Source of the DNA: Collinsella aerofaciens
GTDB lineage: Bacteria > Actinomycetota > Coriobacteriia > Coriobacteriales > Coriobacteriaceae
Assembly: GCF_963360655.1 (NCBI RefSeq)
Contig: NZ_OY725712.1
Coordinates: 868,001-932,000 of the forward strand
DNA length: 64,000 bases
Reading direction: 5' to 3'
A program made the translations under genes and the position numbers. The notes below the pieces were generated by a model. It did not search any database. It was not told the DNA's origin and saw only the letters and a program-made list of their open reading frames with translations. This document shows positions 1 through 9,205 of this stretch, piece by piece. Position 1 is the first letter of the stretch. Each line of letters opens with the position of its first letter.

Positions 1-791
1 GCGCACATGCCCGCCGGCATCGCCGCGACCATATGCGCAGACATGCGAGCCTGCGACGTCTTAACATCCAGGCGGCGCTTGAGCTCAATGCGCTCCCCCA
101 CCATGCTCGACGCCTCGGACAGTAAGTCGGCAAGCGGAGCACCGGTGCGCTGAGACACCTTAAGCGCCAAGGTCACAAGCGAAAGGCCGGGGGCGTCGAT
201 GCGCACGAGCAAGTCATCGAGCGCGTCGGTCGCCGAGATGCCGCAATCGATCGCCGCCGCTACCCGCAAAAACTCGGTATGCACCGGTTCTTGCGCATGA
301 GCGCCCACAAAGCGCATGCCCTGGGCCAGCGAATGTCCCGAGGCAAGCGACATGGAAAGTGCGGTAAACGCCTCGGGCATGGCCTCTTCTGCATCGTGTT
401 GCTCGCGCCGGCTCTCAAAGCCATCCCGAGCGGCGCCAGCGGCAATCGGAGCAACAAGTCCCAAGGCAAACCCGAGGGGCGATAACGACACCATCGTTAG
501 CAAAACGCAGCAGACACCGCTCGATAGCAGCAGAAACGCCAAACGCCCCGAAGCATCTTCGATCACGAGGCCAAGGCGACGCGCCGGAGCCAGCGATGCC
601 CACGAACGGGCAATCTTTTTCAGCAGATCGTTTTCCACCAACTCACGCGGCAGCTTCTCTGCCACCGTCTCGAACGCCTGACGCGCCAGCTCCGCCGGCG
701 GCACCTGCGGCACACGAGGTTCCGCCCCGCACGCCGTCGCGACAGAAAACCCTGCCAAACCCCCTACGACGAGGGGCACAGCGACCTCCAT
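1..791 (-). CDS. tadB: TadB-like Flp pilus inner-membrane protein (T2SSF family), 3' end beyond window
   Basis: The minus-strand frame is open from an ATG at 791 to the window edge (263 codons, no stop), so the C-terminus is missing. It begins [10 protein letters not shown], has hydrophobic segments near residues 1-20 and 85-115, and then a cytoplasmic T2SSF-type region with AMPEAFTALSMSLASGHSL and a helix around LVTLALKVSQRTGAPLADL, typical of TadB/GspF inner-membrane platform proteins. The start is set by a strong GAGGAGG about 7 nt upstream and overlaps the end of tadA by 28 nt, so translational coupling is likely. The neighbours (TadA ATPase, TadZ, CpaB) fix the role as the membrane platform of a Tad/Flp pilus. 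TadC would be expected next, outside the window. Family assignment is confident; TadB versus TadC is from gene order. Confidence 0.8.
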   Translation of the reverse strand, partial: MEVAVPLVVGGLAGFSVATACGAEPRVPQVPPAELARQAFETVAEKLPRELVENDLLKKIARSWASLAPARRLGLVIEDASGRLAFLLLSSGVCCVLLTMVSLSPLGFALGLVAPIAAGAARDGFESRREQHDAEEAMPEAFTALSMSLASGHSLAQGMRFVGAHAQEPVHTEFLRVAAAIDCGISATDALDDLLVRIDAPGLSLVTLALKVSQRTGAPLADLLSEASSMVGERIELKRRLDVKTSQARMSAHMVAAMPAGMC

Positions 792-2092
792 TCGTCCACC
801 TCCTCTTGTGTGAGCGTCCCCGACCGCAGGCCTTCTGCGATAAACGGCGGCTCGCGGTCAAGCGTCCAGGTGCGCTCGGCGGCATCGAAAGTCACATAGC
901 GCTCGAGCTCTACGCCGCCCGACGCGGCGCGACGCACCCCCGAATACGAGGAGACGAAGCGCCTGCCATCGGCGTGGCGCTCGGACATCACGATGCCGTC
1001 GAGCGCCATGGCAATCTGCTCTTCGATGAGCTCGCTCGGCAGATCGATGCCATAACGTGCAAGCAACGTCAGACGCACCACGGTCTCCTGCTCGGAACCC
1101 GCATGAAGCGTGGTGAGCGACCCGTCGTGGCCCGTGTTCATGGCCTGCAACATGTCGCAGCACTCGGCACCGCGCACCTCGCCCACCACGATGCGGTCGG
1201 GGCGCATGCGCAGGGCATTGGTCACCAGGTCGCGGATCGTCACCGCGCCCTCGCCCTCAATTGAAGCCTCGCGCGCCTCTAGACGCACCACGTGCGGATG
1301 ATGCGCAAACTTGAGCTCGGCAGAGTCCTCGATCGTCACGATGCGCTCGCCGGTGGAAATCTCACATGACAACGCGTTGAGCAGGGTGGTCTTACCAGAT
1401 CCCGTGCCTCCCGCAACCGCCAGGTCCTGTCGCAGCGACACCGCGCACGACAACAGCTGCGCATACCAAAGCGGCAGCGACCCCAGCCCCACAAGCTCGT
1501 CCAGCGAGCAGATGCGGTCCGAGAACTTTCGGATGGTGAGAATCGGTCCGTCAATCGCCACAGGCGGAATCACCGCGTTGACGCGATAGCCCGTTTTGAG
1601 GCGGGCGTTGACGATGGGGCTGCGCTCGTCGATACGGCGGCCAAGTGGCGAGATGATGCGGTCGATAAGCACACGGATCTGTTCATCATCCTCAAACGCA
1701 TGCTCGATGGGGTGCAAGACGCCGCCGCGTTCAAAGAAAGCCGAGCGGCAGCCGTTGATCATGATCTCGGTAACGGTGTCGTCCTCGATGAGCGGCTGCA
1801 ACGGCCCCAGGCCCACTACGTCATCCAAAATCTCGTCGATGATGGTCTCGCGCTCGGTCGTCGCGAGATCGGTCGGTTCCTCAACATTGAGCGCCGCCTC
1901 CACCGCGGGACGCAATTCCGAGCGGGCAAGTGCCGGGTCGATATAGGCGCTGATACGCGCCACTTCGTCGTAACCCATGCGGTCCATCACGGCGCACTTG
2001 GTGCGTCGTTTCACCGCGCGGCGACGCCCCGCATCTACAGGCGCTGCCCCCGCTGCAGCGCCGGCAGCCTTAATCCTCGTTTGCAGGCTCAT
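764..2092 (-). CDS. tadA: TadA/CpaF secretion ATPase of Tad pilus
   Basis: This 442-residue hexameric ATPase powers Flp pilin assembly at the inner membrane. Visible motifs are Walker [10 protein letters not shown] (residues 228-236), an Asp-box-like EDSAEL (about 255), Walker B in RIVVGEVRG (about 300) and the His box [12 protein letters not shown] (about 321-332), all as expected for the TadA/VirB11/GspE family. The N-terminal 40 residues are basic and Ala-rich and probably disordered. The ATG overlaps the tadZ stop by 4 nt (ATGA), and its 3' end overlaps tadB, so the genes form one translationally coupled operon read on the minus strand. Length is normal for the family. Confidence 0.95.
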   Translation of the reverse strand: MSLQTRIKAAGAAAGAAPVDAGRRRAVKRRTKCAVMDRMGYDEVARISAYIDPALARSELRPAVEAALNVEEPTDLATTERETIIDEILDDVVGLGPLQPLIEDDTVTEIMINGCRSAFFERGGVLHPIEHAFEDDEQIRVLIDRIISPLGRRIDERSPIVNARLKTGYRVNAVIPPVAIDGPILTIRKFSDRICSLDELVGLGSLPLWYAQLLSCAVSLRQDLAVAGGTGSGKTTLLNALSCEISTGERIVTIEDSAELKFAHHPHVVRLEAREASIEGEGAVTIRDLVTNALRMRPDRIVVGEVRGAECCDMLQAMNTGHDGSLTTLHAGSEQETVVRLTLLARYGIDLPSELIEEQIAMALDGIVMSERHADGRRFVSSYSGVRRAASGGVELERYVTFDAAERTWTLDREPPFIAEGLRSGTLTQEEVDEWRSLCPSS

Positions 2093-3741
2093 CGCTGATC
2101 ACCCTCGCGCGACCAGGGAAGGCGGATACGCGGGCGTTCGGTGCGCGTTGCACGGTCGGCGACCATATCGCTCCAAGGGCCGACGGCGCACCCCAGTTCC
2201 ACGAGCATCTCGCGCGTGGCCTCGCGCACGCTGGTCGCAAAAGCGCTGGTCTGCCCCACTGCCTCATCAGCGCGCCCAAACGCCATGAGCGCGGCGAGAT
2301 CCTGCCCGCCATCGGCGATACGAATCTTGGAGCTCAGCGCACAGGCAATCTCAAAGCGCATGGCGACGTCCTCGTCTGCCCCGCGCGCACCGAACCGGTT
2401 GAACACGGCGCTCATGCGCGTGCGCGGCACACCTACTCGACTTGCCAGTTCAATGACGCGCGACGCCGATGTCGCGGACGACACCGCAGCATCGCCAACG
2501 ATCAGGCAGCGGTCGCTCGCCGCCACCGCAGCCGCCACGGCGTCGCCCCAAAAGACCGAGGTATCGATAAAGACTACGTCGGATTCGCGACGCAAAACAT
2601 CAAGCAGTAGCTCCACCGGACGTGCCATGAGCTCGGCTTGCTCGGGCGCCGCAACGGGACCCCAGAGCGTAACGCCTGGCGCCACGCGCATCGATGTGGC
2701 TACGATATCCGGCTCGGTGAGCGCGCCCGCCGCCGCCGGCTCGATAAGTGCCGCCATATCGCGCGGAGCATCGACGCCTAACAAGTCGTAAAGGTTTCCA
2801 AACATCAGGTCCAGGTCGAGCACGGCGGCACGCAAGCCCAACAGCGACGATGTGTGTGCCATGGTGGCAACGATCGTCGACTTGCCGCAACCGCCCGAAC
2901 CCGAAATGGCGCAGATGACCGGAGCTCGATGCTGCGGAGCGGCAGCGTCTGCCGGCGGCATCGGAGGCGGCGGGGCGGGCGTCGGCGACAGCGTCCCCGT
3001 CTCCCCCGCCGCAACCACACGCTGCGTCCAAGCCGGCATGGCAGCTTGTTCGGTCTGCAAGGCAGGCTCGTTCTGTGCAATCTGCTCATGCTGCATCAGC
3101 GACAACTCGCCGCACCCGGCAAAGCCCTCAACTTCGTCGAGTTCATCCGCCAGATTCACGCCGTGCACGTATCCCATATCTACAGCCGGGGAGTCGCCAG
3201 CATGCTGTGCCGGCCCTCCAGCGTCATCGTATACAAGGGGGTTCCGGGGGCGCCGACCATGCTCGGCTTCCGCTTTTCCATAATCATCAACACGCGGGCC
3301 TCTTGTAGCGCGAGGCGCCCCGGGTTCCCTATCAACAAAAGCATCGGGCTCAATCGTCATGCGCCGATCGGAATCAACCGCTCCCTCGCCCGCGCGCCCG
3401 TTGCCGCATATACTGTGCGCAGCGATGACCTCGGTCGCCCCCGCGCGAAACAGTCCCTCGATATCCGACGGATCGAGCGCTTCTATCAACACGACCACGC
3501 GACTCACGCGGCCTTCGGCCGTCAGGCGCGCAACAGTCTTGCGCACATCTTCGATATCAAACAGAGACGCCGCGATGATGGCAGCCCCGCGGCGCGACGG
3601 AAACGCCCGCGCCATGGAAACCAGCCCGTCCAGGTCACCCACGCGAAGCACCTGTGCACCCGCATCACGGCCCTCGACTTCCTGCTGCAACAGCCCGTAA
3701 TCGCCGCACGCGCAGCACGCAAGCCAGATCGCCTTCATCAC
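2089..3741 (-). CDS. tadZ: TadZ/CpaE-like pilus localisation ATPase
   Basis: A 550-residue protein with three parts. Residues 1 to about 120 resemble an atypical receiver domain. Residues about 125-270 form an acidic, Pro- and Gln-rich linker. The C-terminal MinD/ParA-type ATPase domain carries a deviant Walker A GSGGCGKST at 281-289 and a switch region around VFIDTSVFWGDAV. TadZ/CpaE proteins position the Tad machine at the cell surface. It sits between cpaB (4-nt overlap upstream) and tadA (4-nt overlap downstream). The linker is longer than in many TadZ proteins, which is a visible peculiarity without known meaning. Family is confident from the domain order and context. Confidence 0.88.
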   Translation of the reverse strand: MMKAIWLACCACGDYGLLQQEVEGRDAGAQVLRVGDLDGLVSMARAFPSRRGAAIIAASLFDIEDVRKTVARLTAEGRVSRVVVLIEALDPSDIEGLFRAGATEVIAAHSICGNGRAGEGAVDSDRRMTIEPDAFVDREPGAPRATRGPRVDDYGKAEAEHGRRPRNPLVYDDAGGPAQHAGDSPAVDMGYVHGVNLADELDEVEGFAGCGELSLMQHEQIAQNEPALQTEQAAMPAWTQRVVAAGETGTLSPTPAPPPPMPPADAAAPQHRAPVICAISGSGGCGKSTIVATMAHTSSLLGLRAAVLDLDLMFGNLYDLLGVDAPRDMAALIEPAAAGALTEPDIVATSMRVAPGVTLWGPVAAPEQAELMARPVELLLDVLRRESDVVFIDTSVFWGDAVAAAVAASDRCLIVGDAAVSSATSASRVIELASRVGVPRTRMSAVFNRFGARGADEDVAMRFEIACALSSKIRIADGGQDLAALMAFGRADEAVGQTSAFATSVREATREMLVELGCAVGPWSDMVADRATRTERPRIRLPWSREGDQR

Positions 3742-4397
3742 TCGTCGCCTCCGCTCTTTTTGCCGCGCGCCGTGGCGGGAATCGTCAAGCTGACCGTTCC
3801 CTTGCCCGAGGCTCCCAGCAGTTCCTTGACGTCTTCGGGGTCAGCCGCCAGCGTCACCCATTCGATCTTGCCCTCGCGCGTGGCACCGGAATTCTCACTG
3901 GTATCGATCACGTGCGCGCCGCACAGTCGATCGGTTACGCCATCTTTTTGCACGTACACGTCCACATAGCTGCCCACGCCCGTGGCACCGCCGACCGAGT
4001 GCTCGGCATCGACCGCCACCGAAACGGCGACCTTGCCCTTAGGCACCTCGAGCTTGTGGCTCTCGGCCTTGGTGTAGACATTGCAGATCACGGCGTTTTT
4101 GGGAATACGTGAAGTCGTCACGTCGCCGCGTACCTGGCGCAGCTCGGTCGCCGCGTCACGCGGCAGCAAACTCGTCAGCCATTCCTGGGTTATGACATTG
4201 GTCTCATCGAGGGTCTCGCCCACATCGATATCGCGCGCCGCGACGCATACCTCGACGCGATCGCCACCGTACTTGGCCAAGGTCTCAGCCTGGACCTGTT
4301 CGGCTTGCGAGCGGATCGACGAGCCGTAAACCATGCAGAGCAGAGCAGCGAGCACGCCCGCGACCAGACTGATGGCGATGCGCTTGCTCTTGTTCAC
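3738..4397 (-). CDS. cpaB: CpaB/RcpC-like Flp pilus assembly protein (SAF domain)
   Basis: The protein begins VNKSKRIAISLV with one N-terminal membrane segment (AISLVAGVLAALLCMVYG), followed by an SAF-type domain (VCVAARDIDVGETLDETNVI) and an RcpC/CpaB C-terminal domain. In Tad systems this periplasmic or cell-wall protein supports pilus assembly. I chose the GTG at 4397 because AGGAG lies 5 nt upstream. An ATG at 4412 would be the first in-frame alternative but sits inside that Shine-Dalgarno. The stop overlaps the tadZ ATG. It is the first gene of the visible Tad operon, with a 250-nt upstream region holding a TTTGGTCAGC inverted repeat. Confidence 0.85.
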   Translation of the reverse strand: MNKSKRIAISLVAGVLAALLCMVYGSSIRSQAEQVQAETLAKYGGDRVEVCVAARDIDVGETLDETNVITQEWLTSLLPRDAATELRQVRGDVTTSRIPKNAVICNVYTKAESHKLEVPKGKVAVSVAVDAEHSVGGATGVGSYVDVYVQKDGVTDRLCGAHVIDTSENSGATREGKIEWVTLAADPEDVKELLGASGKGTVSLTIPATARGKKSGGDE

Positions 4398-4507
4398 GGC
4401 CGCTCCTCTCATGGCAGTGCCGGGCGAATGCCCGTACCACCATTGTCTGGGTGGTCAGAGTGCAAAGCGGCGCAATCGCGATCTTGGTTTTCGATGTCAA
4501 ACCAATC

Positions 4508-4559
4508 GCTGACCAAAAGCTGACCAGCCCGTCAAGCTCGTGGCAAGGTTTTGGTCAGC
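4508..4559. promoter_or_regulatory. Inverted repeat GCTGACCAAAA / TTTTGGTCAGC upstream of tad operon
   Basis: Arms 4508-4518 and 4549-4559 are perfectly complementary over 11 bp with 30 nt between. A further GCTGACCA lies just inside the left arm. The position, 110-160 nt upstream of the cpaB start, suits a regulator site for the pilus operon. The related half-site CATTTGGTCAG occurs twice upstream of the gene starting at 43180. The regulator is unknown. Confidence 0.4.
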
Positions 4560-4596
4560 ACGTCAGCAAACTGCATGTTTCGAGGCTTTTCCGCAG

Positions 4597-4633
4597 CAAA
4601 AAAGCCGTCTCCCGAACAGTTGGGAGACGGCTG
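4597..4633 (-). terminator. Rho-independent terminator of rsgA
   Basis: Arms AGCCGTCTCCC (4603-4613) and GGGAGACGGCT (4622-4632) enclose an 8-nt loop. On the minus strand the hairpin is followed by six Ts (4603-4598). It lies just downstream of the rsgA stop. Confidence 0.85.
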
Positions 4634-4649
4634 TCATAGGAAAAATCAA

Positions 4650-5834
4650 TTACAGATGGACATCGGGATCGAGCATTTGAGCGCTCACGCGCATGGATGA
4701 CGCCAGGTTTTGGAACGTTTCCAGACGCAGGCTGTCGATCTGCCCGGCGTCCTCGGCCTCGCGAACGGCGCAGCCCGGCTCATGGGTATGCGTGCAATCG
4801 CCAAACCGGCACGCGTGCGATGCCTCGACAATCTCGGGGAAGGCGCACGCCAGACCCCGCTCGTGACCCACGAGCGGTAGGCTGCGCAGGCCCGGGGCAT
4901 CGGCGATCACGCCGGCGTCGCCCGGCAGCGCCACCATCACGCGCGCGACGGTAGTGTGACGGCCCTGGTCGTCGCGTTCGCGCACACCGCCGGTCGCCAA
5001 CGTATCGTGGCCCAGCAGTGCATTGAGCAGCGTCGACTTGCCGGCACCCGACTCGCCCAGAATCATGGCGCAGCTCCCGGCAGGCACGCAGGCACGGACC
5101 TCGTCCAGGCCGCGGCCCTCGGCAGAAGACGTCACGATCACGCGCACGTCCGGGCCCACTAGGCGGCGCACGCGGTCCAGATCGCGCTCGAGCTCCTCGG
5201 CATCGCAGCGGTCAGCTTTGGTGAGCACCACCACCGGCTCGGCATCGCAGTCGAGCGCCAACACCAGCGAGCGCGCCACGCGGTCGAGCAGCACCTCACC
5301 GGCACCGAGCGCCTGCACGATTAGCACGCTATCCACGTTGGAGCAGAGCACCTGGCGCTCTCCACGGGCACGGCCGCGCCAACGCTCAAAGCTCGTACGG
5401 CGTGGCAGCACGCACTCAATCACGCCCATATCGTGCCCGGGAGCGCGGCGCACCGCCACACGGTCGCCCACGGCAGGCAGCAGGACCTCGTCCTCGCCGC
5501 GCGACTTGGCAAACCCCACGGCATGCTCGGCGCGGAAGGCGTCATCGGCAGTCGCCACCAGCGGAAACCCGCGATCCAAGCGCACCACGGCGCCAAGCTG
5601 CATCTGCTCGGGCTCCTCGGCATGTGCGCAAAAGTCGTCAAATGCCGCCTGCTGAGCTTCATCGACCGGCAGGTCATCGAACGCCGGAACATCCTGCAGC
5701 GCGTCGAGTCCCGGCACGTTTGCCAGCAGCTCCTCGGCTGATGCGGGGGCCTCGGTCGCAAGCTTCCGACGACGATCGCGCTTAGCCCGCGCCCCCGTCG
5801 TCTTTTTCTTCGCTTTAGCCTTAGCCTTGCCCAC
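4650..5834 (-). CDS. rsgA: Ribosome small subunit-dependent GTPase A
   Basis: RsgA is a circularly permuted GTPase that assists 30S maturation. The order of motifs shows the permutation: G4 (VVLTKADRC) comes before G1 (GESGAGKST) and G3 (DAPG). The C-terminal zinc motif CRFGDCTHTHEPGC follows. An OB-fold precedes the GTPase domain, and the first about 25 residues are a Lys-rich tail (VGKAKAKAKKK). The start chosen is GTG 5834, which has GGGAGG 5 nt upstream; a longer frame to 6101 reads through a terminator hairpin and lacks conserved sequence. It appears monocistronic, flanked by terminators on both sides. Confidence 0.92.
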   Translation of the reverse strand: MGKAKAKAKKKTTGARAKRDRRRKLATEAPASAEELLANVPGLDALQDVPAFDDLPVDEAQQAAFDDFCAHAEEPEQMQLGAVVRLDRGFPLVATADDAFRAEHAVGFAKSRGEDEVLLPAVGDRVAVRRAPGHDMGVIECVLPRRTSFERWRGRARGERQVLCSNVDSVLIVQALGAGEVLLDRVARSLVLALDCDAEPVVVLTKADRCDAEELERDLDRVRRLVGPDVRVIVTSSAEGRGLDEVRACVPAGSCAMILGESGAGKSTLLNALLGHDTLATGGVRERDDQGRHTTVARVMVALPGDAGVIADAPGLRSLPLVGHERGLACAFPEIVEASHACRFGDCTHTHEPGCAVREAEDAGQIDSLRLETFQNLASSMRVSAQMLDPDVHL

Positions 5835-5887
5835 AAGCGCCTCCCAGCACCATAAATCACAACTGAGCAGGTATTTTAAATCAAAAA

Positions 5888-5916
5888 GAGCTGGCCGGGC
5901 AAAGCCCGACCAGCTC
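5888..5916 (-). terminator. Terminator downstream of P-type ATPase
   Basis: GAGCTGGCCGGGC (5888-5900) pairs with GCCCGACCAGCTC (5904-5916) across an AAA loop with one mismatch. On the minus strand it runs into TTTTTGATTT. It ends the transcript of the ATPase gene that stops at 6082. Confidence 0.75.
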
Positions 5917-5975
5917 ACAAACTTTCCCTCAGCCCTTTTCATCCGCACGGGAGAAAAGCCAGCAAGGATACCGCA

Positions 5976-6070
5976 GGGCCCGCCCGCCGGGAGGGGTTTC
6001 CTAAGGGCACATCCCGCAGCCGCAAAGCGGCGAGGACGTGCCCGTGGAAACCCCGCAGGCGGTCGGGCCC
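5976..6070. repeat. 95-nt multi-part stem-loop after the P-type ATPase gene
   Basis: Nested complementary arms run inwards: GGGCCCG/CGGGCCC (5976-5982 with 6064-6070), CCGCC/GGCGG, GGGGTTTCC/GGAAACCCC (5993-6001 with 6046-6054), GGGCAC/GTGCCC (6005-6010 with 6038-6043) and an apical GCCGC-AAA-GCGGC. It lies between the ATPase stop and its terminator. No open frame explains it. It may be a structured 3' UTR or a dispersed palindromic repeat. Confidence 0.6.
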
Positions 6071-6081
6071 GGACAGGTACG

Positions 6082-8763
6082 TTACTCCTTCTCGACCGCA
6101 CGCATGATCGCCTTGTAGATCTCCATAAGCGGGATGATCAGGAAGGCCAGACCCAGCGCGGCAAGAACGCCCTTGAGCTCAAGCGTCACAGGGCCGAAGA
6201 ACATCTCGGCAAGCGTCGGCTGCACGGTCACGATCACCGTCAGCACCAGTGCCAGCGCGGCGGAAGCCCACAGCCACTTGTTCTGCTTCTTCATGGTGAA
6301 CAGCGACGCACGACGGCTGCGCATATTGAAGCAGTGGAAAATCTCGACCATGTTGAGCGTGATGAACGCCATCATCACGCCTTCCTCGTCGGCATTGCCG
6401 GCGATCATATCGGCGATGTGGATGTAGCCCATGTCAAAGTACACGCCCACAAAGAAGCTCGCCAGCACCAGCACGGTGATGATCAGGCCCTGGACCACGC
6501 AGTCCAGACCCATATGTCCGGCAAAGACGCCGTCCTTGGCGTTGCGCGGCTTGCGCTTCATGATGTCGCCCTCGGCATCCTCCATGCCCAGCGCGAGCGC
6601 GGGGAAGCAGTCGGTGACCAGGTTCACCCACAGCAGCTGCACCGGCTGAAAGATGGTAAAGCCGATGAGCGTGGCGATAAACACCGAGAACACCTCGGCA
6701 AGGTTGGCCGAAAGCAGGAACTGGATGACCTTGCGGATGTTGTCGTAGATGCGGCGCCCCTCTTCGCAGGCACCGATGATGGTGGCGAAGTTGTCGTCGG
6801 CAAGTACCATGTCGGCGACGTTCTTGGTGACGTCGGTACCGGTGATGCCCATGCCCACGCCGATGTCGGCGCGTTTGATGGACGGGGCGTCGTTGACGCC
6901 GTCGCCCGTCATGGCCACGATCTGGTCGCGTGACTTCCATGCCTCGACGATGCGGGTCTTGTGCTCGGGCTGGACGCGGGCGTACACGCCGTAGTCCTCG
7001 ATGTGCGCGTCGAGCTCCTCGTCGCTCATGCGATCGAGGTCGGCACCGGTGATGGCATGGCTGCGATCGGTGACGATGCCCAGCTGCTTGGCGATGGCCA
7101 CGGCGGTGTCGATGTGGTCGCCCGTAATCATGACGGTGCGGATACCGGCGTCGTGCGCCTCGCGGATGGCGTCGGCGACCTCGGGGCGGACCGGGTCAAT
7201 CATGCCGGACAGGCCGCAGAAGACCAGGTCATGCTCGAGCGCGGCGGGGCTGCAGTCGGCCGGGACCTCGGTGTAGGTGCGGCTCGCCAGCGCCAGCACG
7301 CGCAGGGCCTCGTCGGCCATGGCCTTGTTGGCGGCCACGAGCTCGGCGCGACGCTCCTCGGTCAGGGGGACAACCTTGTCGCCCTCGTAGATATGGGTAC
7401 ACAGGCCGATCACCACGTCGGGCGCGCCCTTGGTGTACTGCTCGTACTCGCCGTCCAGGGTCTCGACGACCACGGACATCATCTTGCGGCCCGAGTCAAA
7501 CGGGGCCTCGCCCACGCGCGGATGCTCGGCAGTCAGGCCAGTGAGCCCCGCCTTGCCGGCATCGTTGACGAGCGCACACTCGGTCGGCTCACCCACAGCC
7601 TCGCCCAGTTCCTCGTCCCACTGGGCGTCGGAGCACAGAGCCATGCCGGCCAGGAACTTCTCCTTAGGCGCAGCGAGCTCGTGCTTGACGACGGTCATCT
7701 TGTTCTGGGTGAGGGTACCGGTCTTGTCGGAGCAGATGGTCTGTGTGCAGCCAAGGGTCTCGACGGCGGAAAGCTTGCGGATGATTGCCTGGCGCTTGGC
7801 CATCTTGGTCACGCCAAGCGACAGCACGATGGTCACGACGGCGACCAGGCCCTCGGGGATGGCAGCGACGGCGAGCGAGACGGCGACCATAAAGGTATCG
7901 AGCAAGGCTGTCGGGTCGGTGAGGACGTTGCCCACGCCGTGACGGATGATGTCGACGCCAAAGATGACGACGCAGATGACGATAACCATGATGGTAAGGA
8001 TGCGGCTGAGCTCGGCGAGCTTCACCTGCAGCGGCGTGAGCTCTTCCTTGGCCTCGGCCAGGGCGCCGGCGATCTTGCCCATCTCGGTGTTCATACCGGT
8101 GCCGACCACGACGGCGCGACCGCGGCCGTATACCACGGTGGAACCCATGTAGCACATGTTCTTGCGGTCGCCGAGCGGCACGTCGTCGATGCCGGCGGCG
8201 AGCTCAATGACGTTGGCATGCTTCTCGACGGGCACGGACTCGCCGGTAAGGGCGGCCTCCTCGATCTTCATCGTGGCGCTCTCGAGCACACGGCAGTCGG
8301 CCGGGACGGAGTCGCCCGCCTCGAGCATGATCACATCGCCGGGCACGAGCTCGGCGCTCGGCAGGTGCACGAGCTTGCCGTCGCGCAGCACCTTGGACTG
8401 CGCCGCGCTCATCTCCTGCAGGGCCTCGAGGGCCTCCTCGCTTTTAGCCTCCTGAACCACGCCCAGCACCGAGTTGACGATAACGACGAACATGATGATG
8501 GCGACATCGGCAAAGTCCGCCTCGCCCTTGACCATGCCCGTGAGCGCGCTGATGACGGCGGCAACGATCAGCATGATAACCATGGGGTCGGCCATCTGCT
8601 CAAAGAAGCGCTTCCACAACGGCGTCTTCTCGGCTTCCTCGAGCTTGTTAGGGCCTGTCTTGGCGAGGCGCGACGACGCCTCGTCGTTGCTCAGGCCGAG
8701 GTTCTCATCGACACCTTGGTCGCTGAGTACCTCCGCCGCGGCGGACAGGTATTCCTTTTGCAT
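6082..8763 (-). CDS. P2-type cation-transporting ATPase (probably Ca2+ exporter)
   Basis: An 893-residue P-type ATPase with the complete catalytic set: TGES in the A domain (EEAALTGESVPVEK), PEGL in transmembrane helix 4 (VAAIPEGLVAVV), phosphorylation site ICSDKTGTLTQNK, and hinge TGDGVNDAPSIK. PEGL plus the N-terminal cation-ATPase domain places it with SERCA/PMCA-like exporters (for example listerial LMCA1); Mn2+ as an additional substrate cannot be excluded. It is expected to export Ca2+ from the cytoplasm. The ATG has AGGAGGGG upstream, and that Shine-Dalgarno sits in a predicted leader stem (8774-8827). Single-gene unit with terminator at 5888-5916. Confidence 0.9.
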   Translation of the reverse strand: MQKEYLSAAAEVLSDQGVDENLGLSNDEASSRLAKTGPNKLEEAEKTPLWKRFFEQMADPMVIMLIVAAVISALTGMVKGEADFADVAIIMFVVIVNSVLGVVQEAKSEEALEALQEMSAAQSKVLRDGKLVHLPSAELVPGDVIMLEAGDSVPADCRVLESATMKIEEAALTGESVPVEKHANVIELAAGIDDVPLGDRKNMCYMGSTVVYGRGRAVVVGTGMNTEMGKIAGALAEAKEELTPLQVKLAELSRILTIMVIVICVVIFGVDIIRHGVGNVLTDPTALLDTFMVAVSLAVAAIPEGLVAVVTIVLSLGVTKMAKRQAIIRKLSAVETLGCTQTICSDKTGTLTQNKMTVVKHELAAPKEKFLAGMALCSDAQWDEELGEAVGEPTECALVNDAGKAGLTGLTAEHPRVGEAPFDSGRKMMSVVVETLDGEYEQYTKGAPDVVIGLCTHIYEGDKVVPLTEERRAELVAANKAMADEALRVLALASRTYTEVPADCSPAALEHDLVFCGLSGMIDPVRPEVADAIREAHDAGIRTVMITGDHIDTAVAIAKQLGIVTDRSHAITGADLDRMSDEELDAHIEDYGVYARVQPEHKTRIVEAWKSRDQIVAMTGDGVNDAPSIKRADIGVGMGITGTDVTKNVADMVLADDNFATIIGACEEGRRIYDNIRKVIQFLLSANLAEVFSVFIATLIGFTIFQPVQLLWVNLVTDCFPALALGMEDAEGDIMKRKPRNAKDGVFAGHMGLDCVVQGLIITVLVLASFFVGVYFDMGYIHIADMIAGNADEEGVMMAFITLNMVEIFHCFNMRSRRASLFTMKKQNKWLWASAALALVLTVIVTVQPTLAEMFFGPVTLELKGVLAALGLAFLIIPLMEIYKAIMRAVEKE

Positions 8764-8773
8764 ATAGAGTCCC

Positions 8774-8827
8774 CTCCTGGGATTCGGGCCACTCAGCAGA
8801 TTGATGCCCGATCATAATTCCCAGGAG
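8774..8827 (-). promoter_or_regulatory. Leader stem-loop that would sequester the ATPase ribosome binding site
   Basis: CTCCTGGGA (8774-8782) and TCCCAGGAG (8819-8827) are perfectly complementary, and inside them TCGGGC (8784-8789) pairs with GCCCGA (8806-8811). On the minus strand the 3' arm TCCCAGGAG contains the AGGAG of the ATPase Shine-Dalgarno. The fold could therefore control translation. No known riboswitch consensus was recognised. Confidence 0.45.
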
Positions 8828-9111
8828 AAGGGCAAGGGCTCATCAAGGCTGCCGTGCTGAGCGGCAGTTGATAGTGGGGCTATGGTACCCCAAAGCGGCG
8901 CGTCTAGCCAAAACATTCCAATTGGAAACACGGCTCGAGTGCAACGATGCAGACCGTGTGATGCTCAACATTGATAAAACGTTTTTTCTTCGGTGCATCA
9001 TCAAACTGAAATATCGCCCAGATAGCAGCGGTCAGAACGGTTGGTAAAGATTTTTCATATACCGTTTTTACCGCAAAAAATGAACTTCTAATTCGGCATA
9101 CGGTCGATTTT
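8828..9111. other. Intergenic region between divergent ATPase and pyk
   Basis: AT-rich DNA relative to its neighbours, holding the upstream promoter regions of the two divergent genes. A 75-codon minus frame at 8904-9131 lacks a ribosome binding site and has no recognisable domain, so it was not called. Nothing else is evident here. Confidence 0.5.
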
Positions 9112-9142
9112 TTGAGGTATTCGGTCGGCATTTCGTTATAAT
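9112..9142 (+). promoter_or_regulatory. Candidate promoter of pyk
   Basis: A consensus TATAAT (9137-9142) lies 64 nt upstream of the pyk ATG. The best -35 is a weak TTGAGG (9112-9117) with a 19-nt spacer. The -10 is convincing; the -35 is not. Confidence 0.5.
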
Positions 9143-9205
9143 CATCTCAGTTTAATTTCTTATGGTTTATCTATCAGCGCAAGACGATGTCAGATGGAGG
9201 TCTGA

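Noticed and set aside
6961-8817. 618-codon plus frame opposite the P-type ATPase
   Set aside because: Antisense shadow with repetitive His/Gly/Asp composition. The ATPase frame has full catalytic motifs.
8764-8900. yybP-ykoY Mn2+ riboswitch before the P-type ATPase
   Set aside because: The conserved GGGGAGTAGC and GCAAGACC-type segments are not present; only a simple Shine-Dalgarno stem is seen.
8904-9131. 75-codon minus frame in the pyk upstream region
   Set aside because: No ribosome binding site, atypical AT-rich composition, overlaps the pyk promoter.
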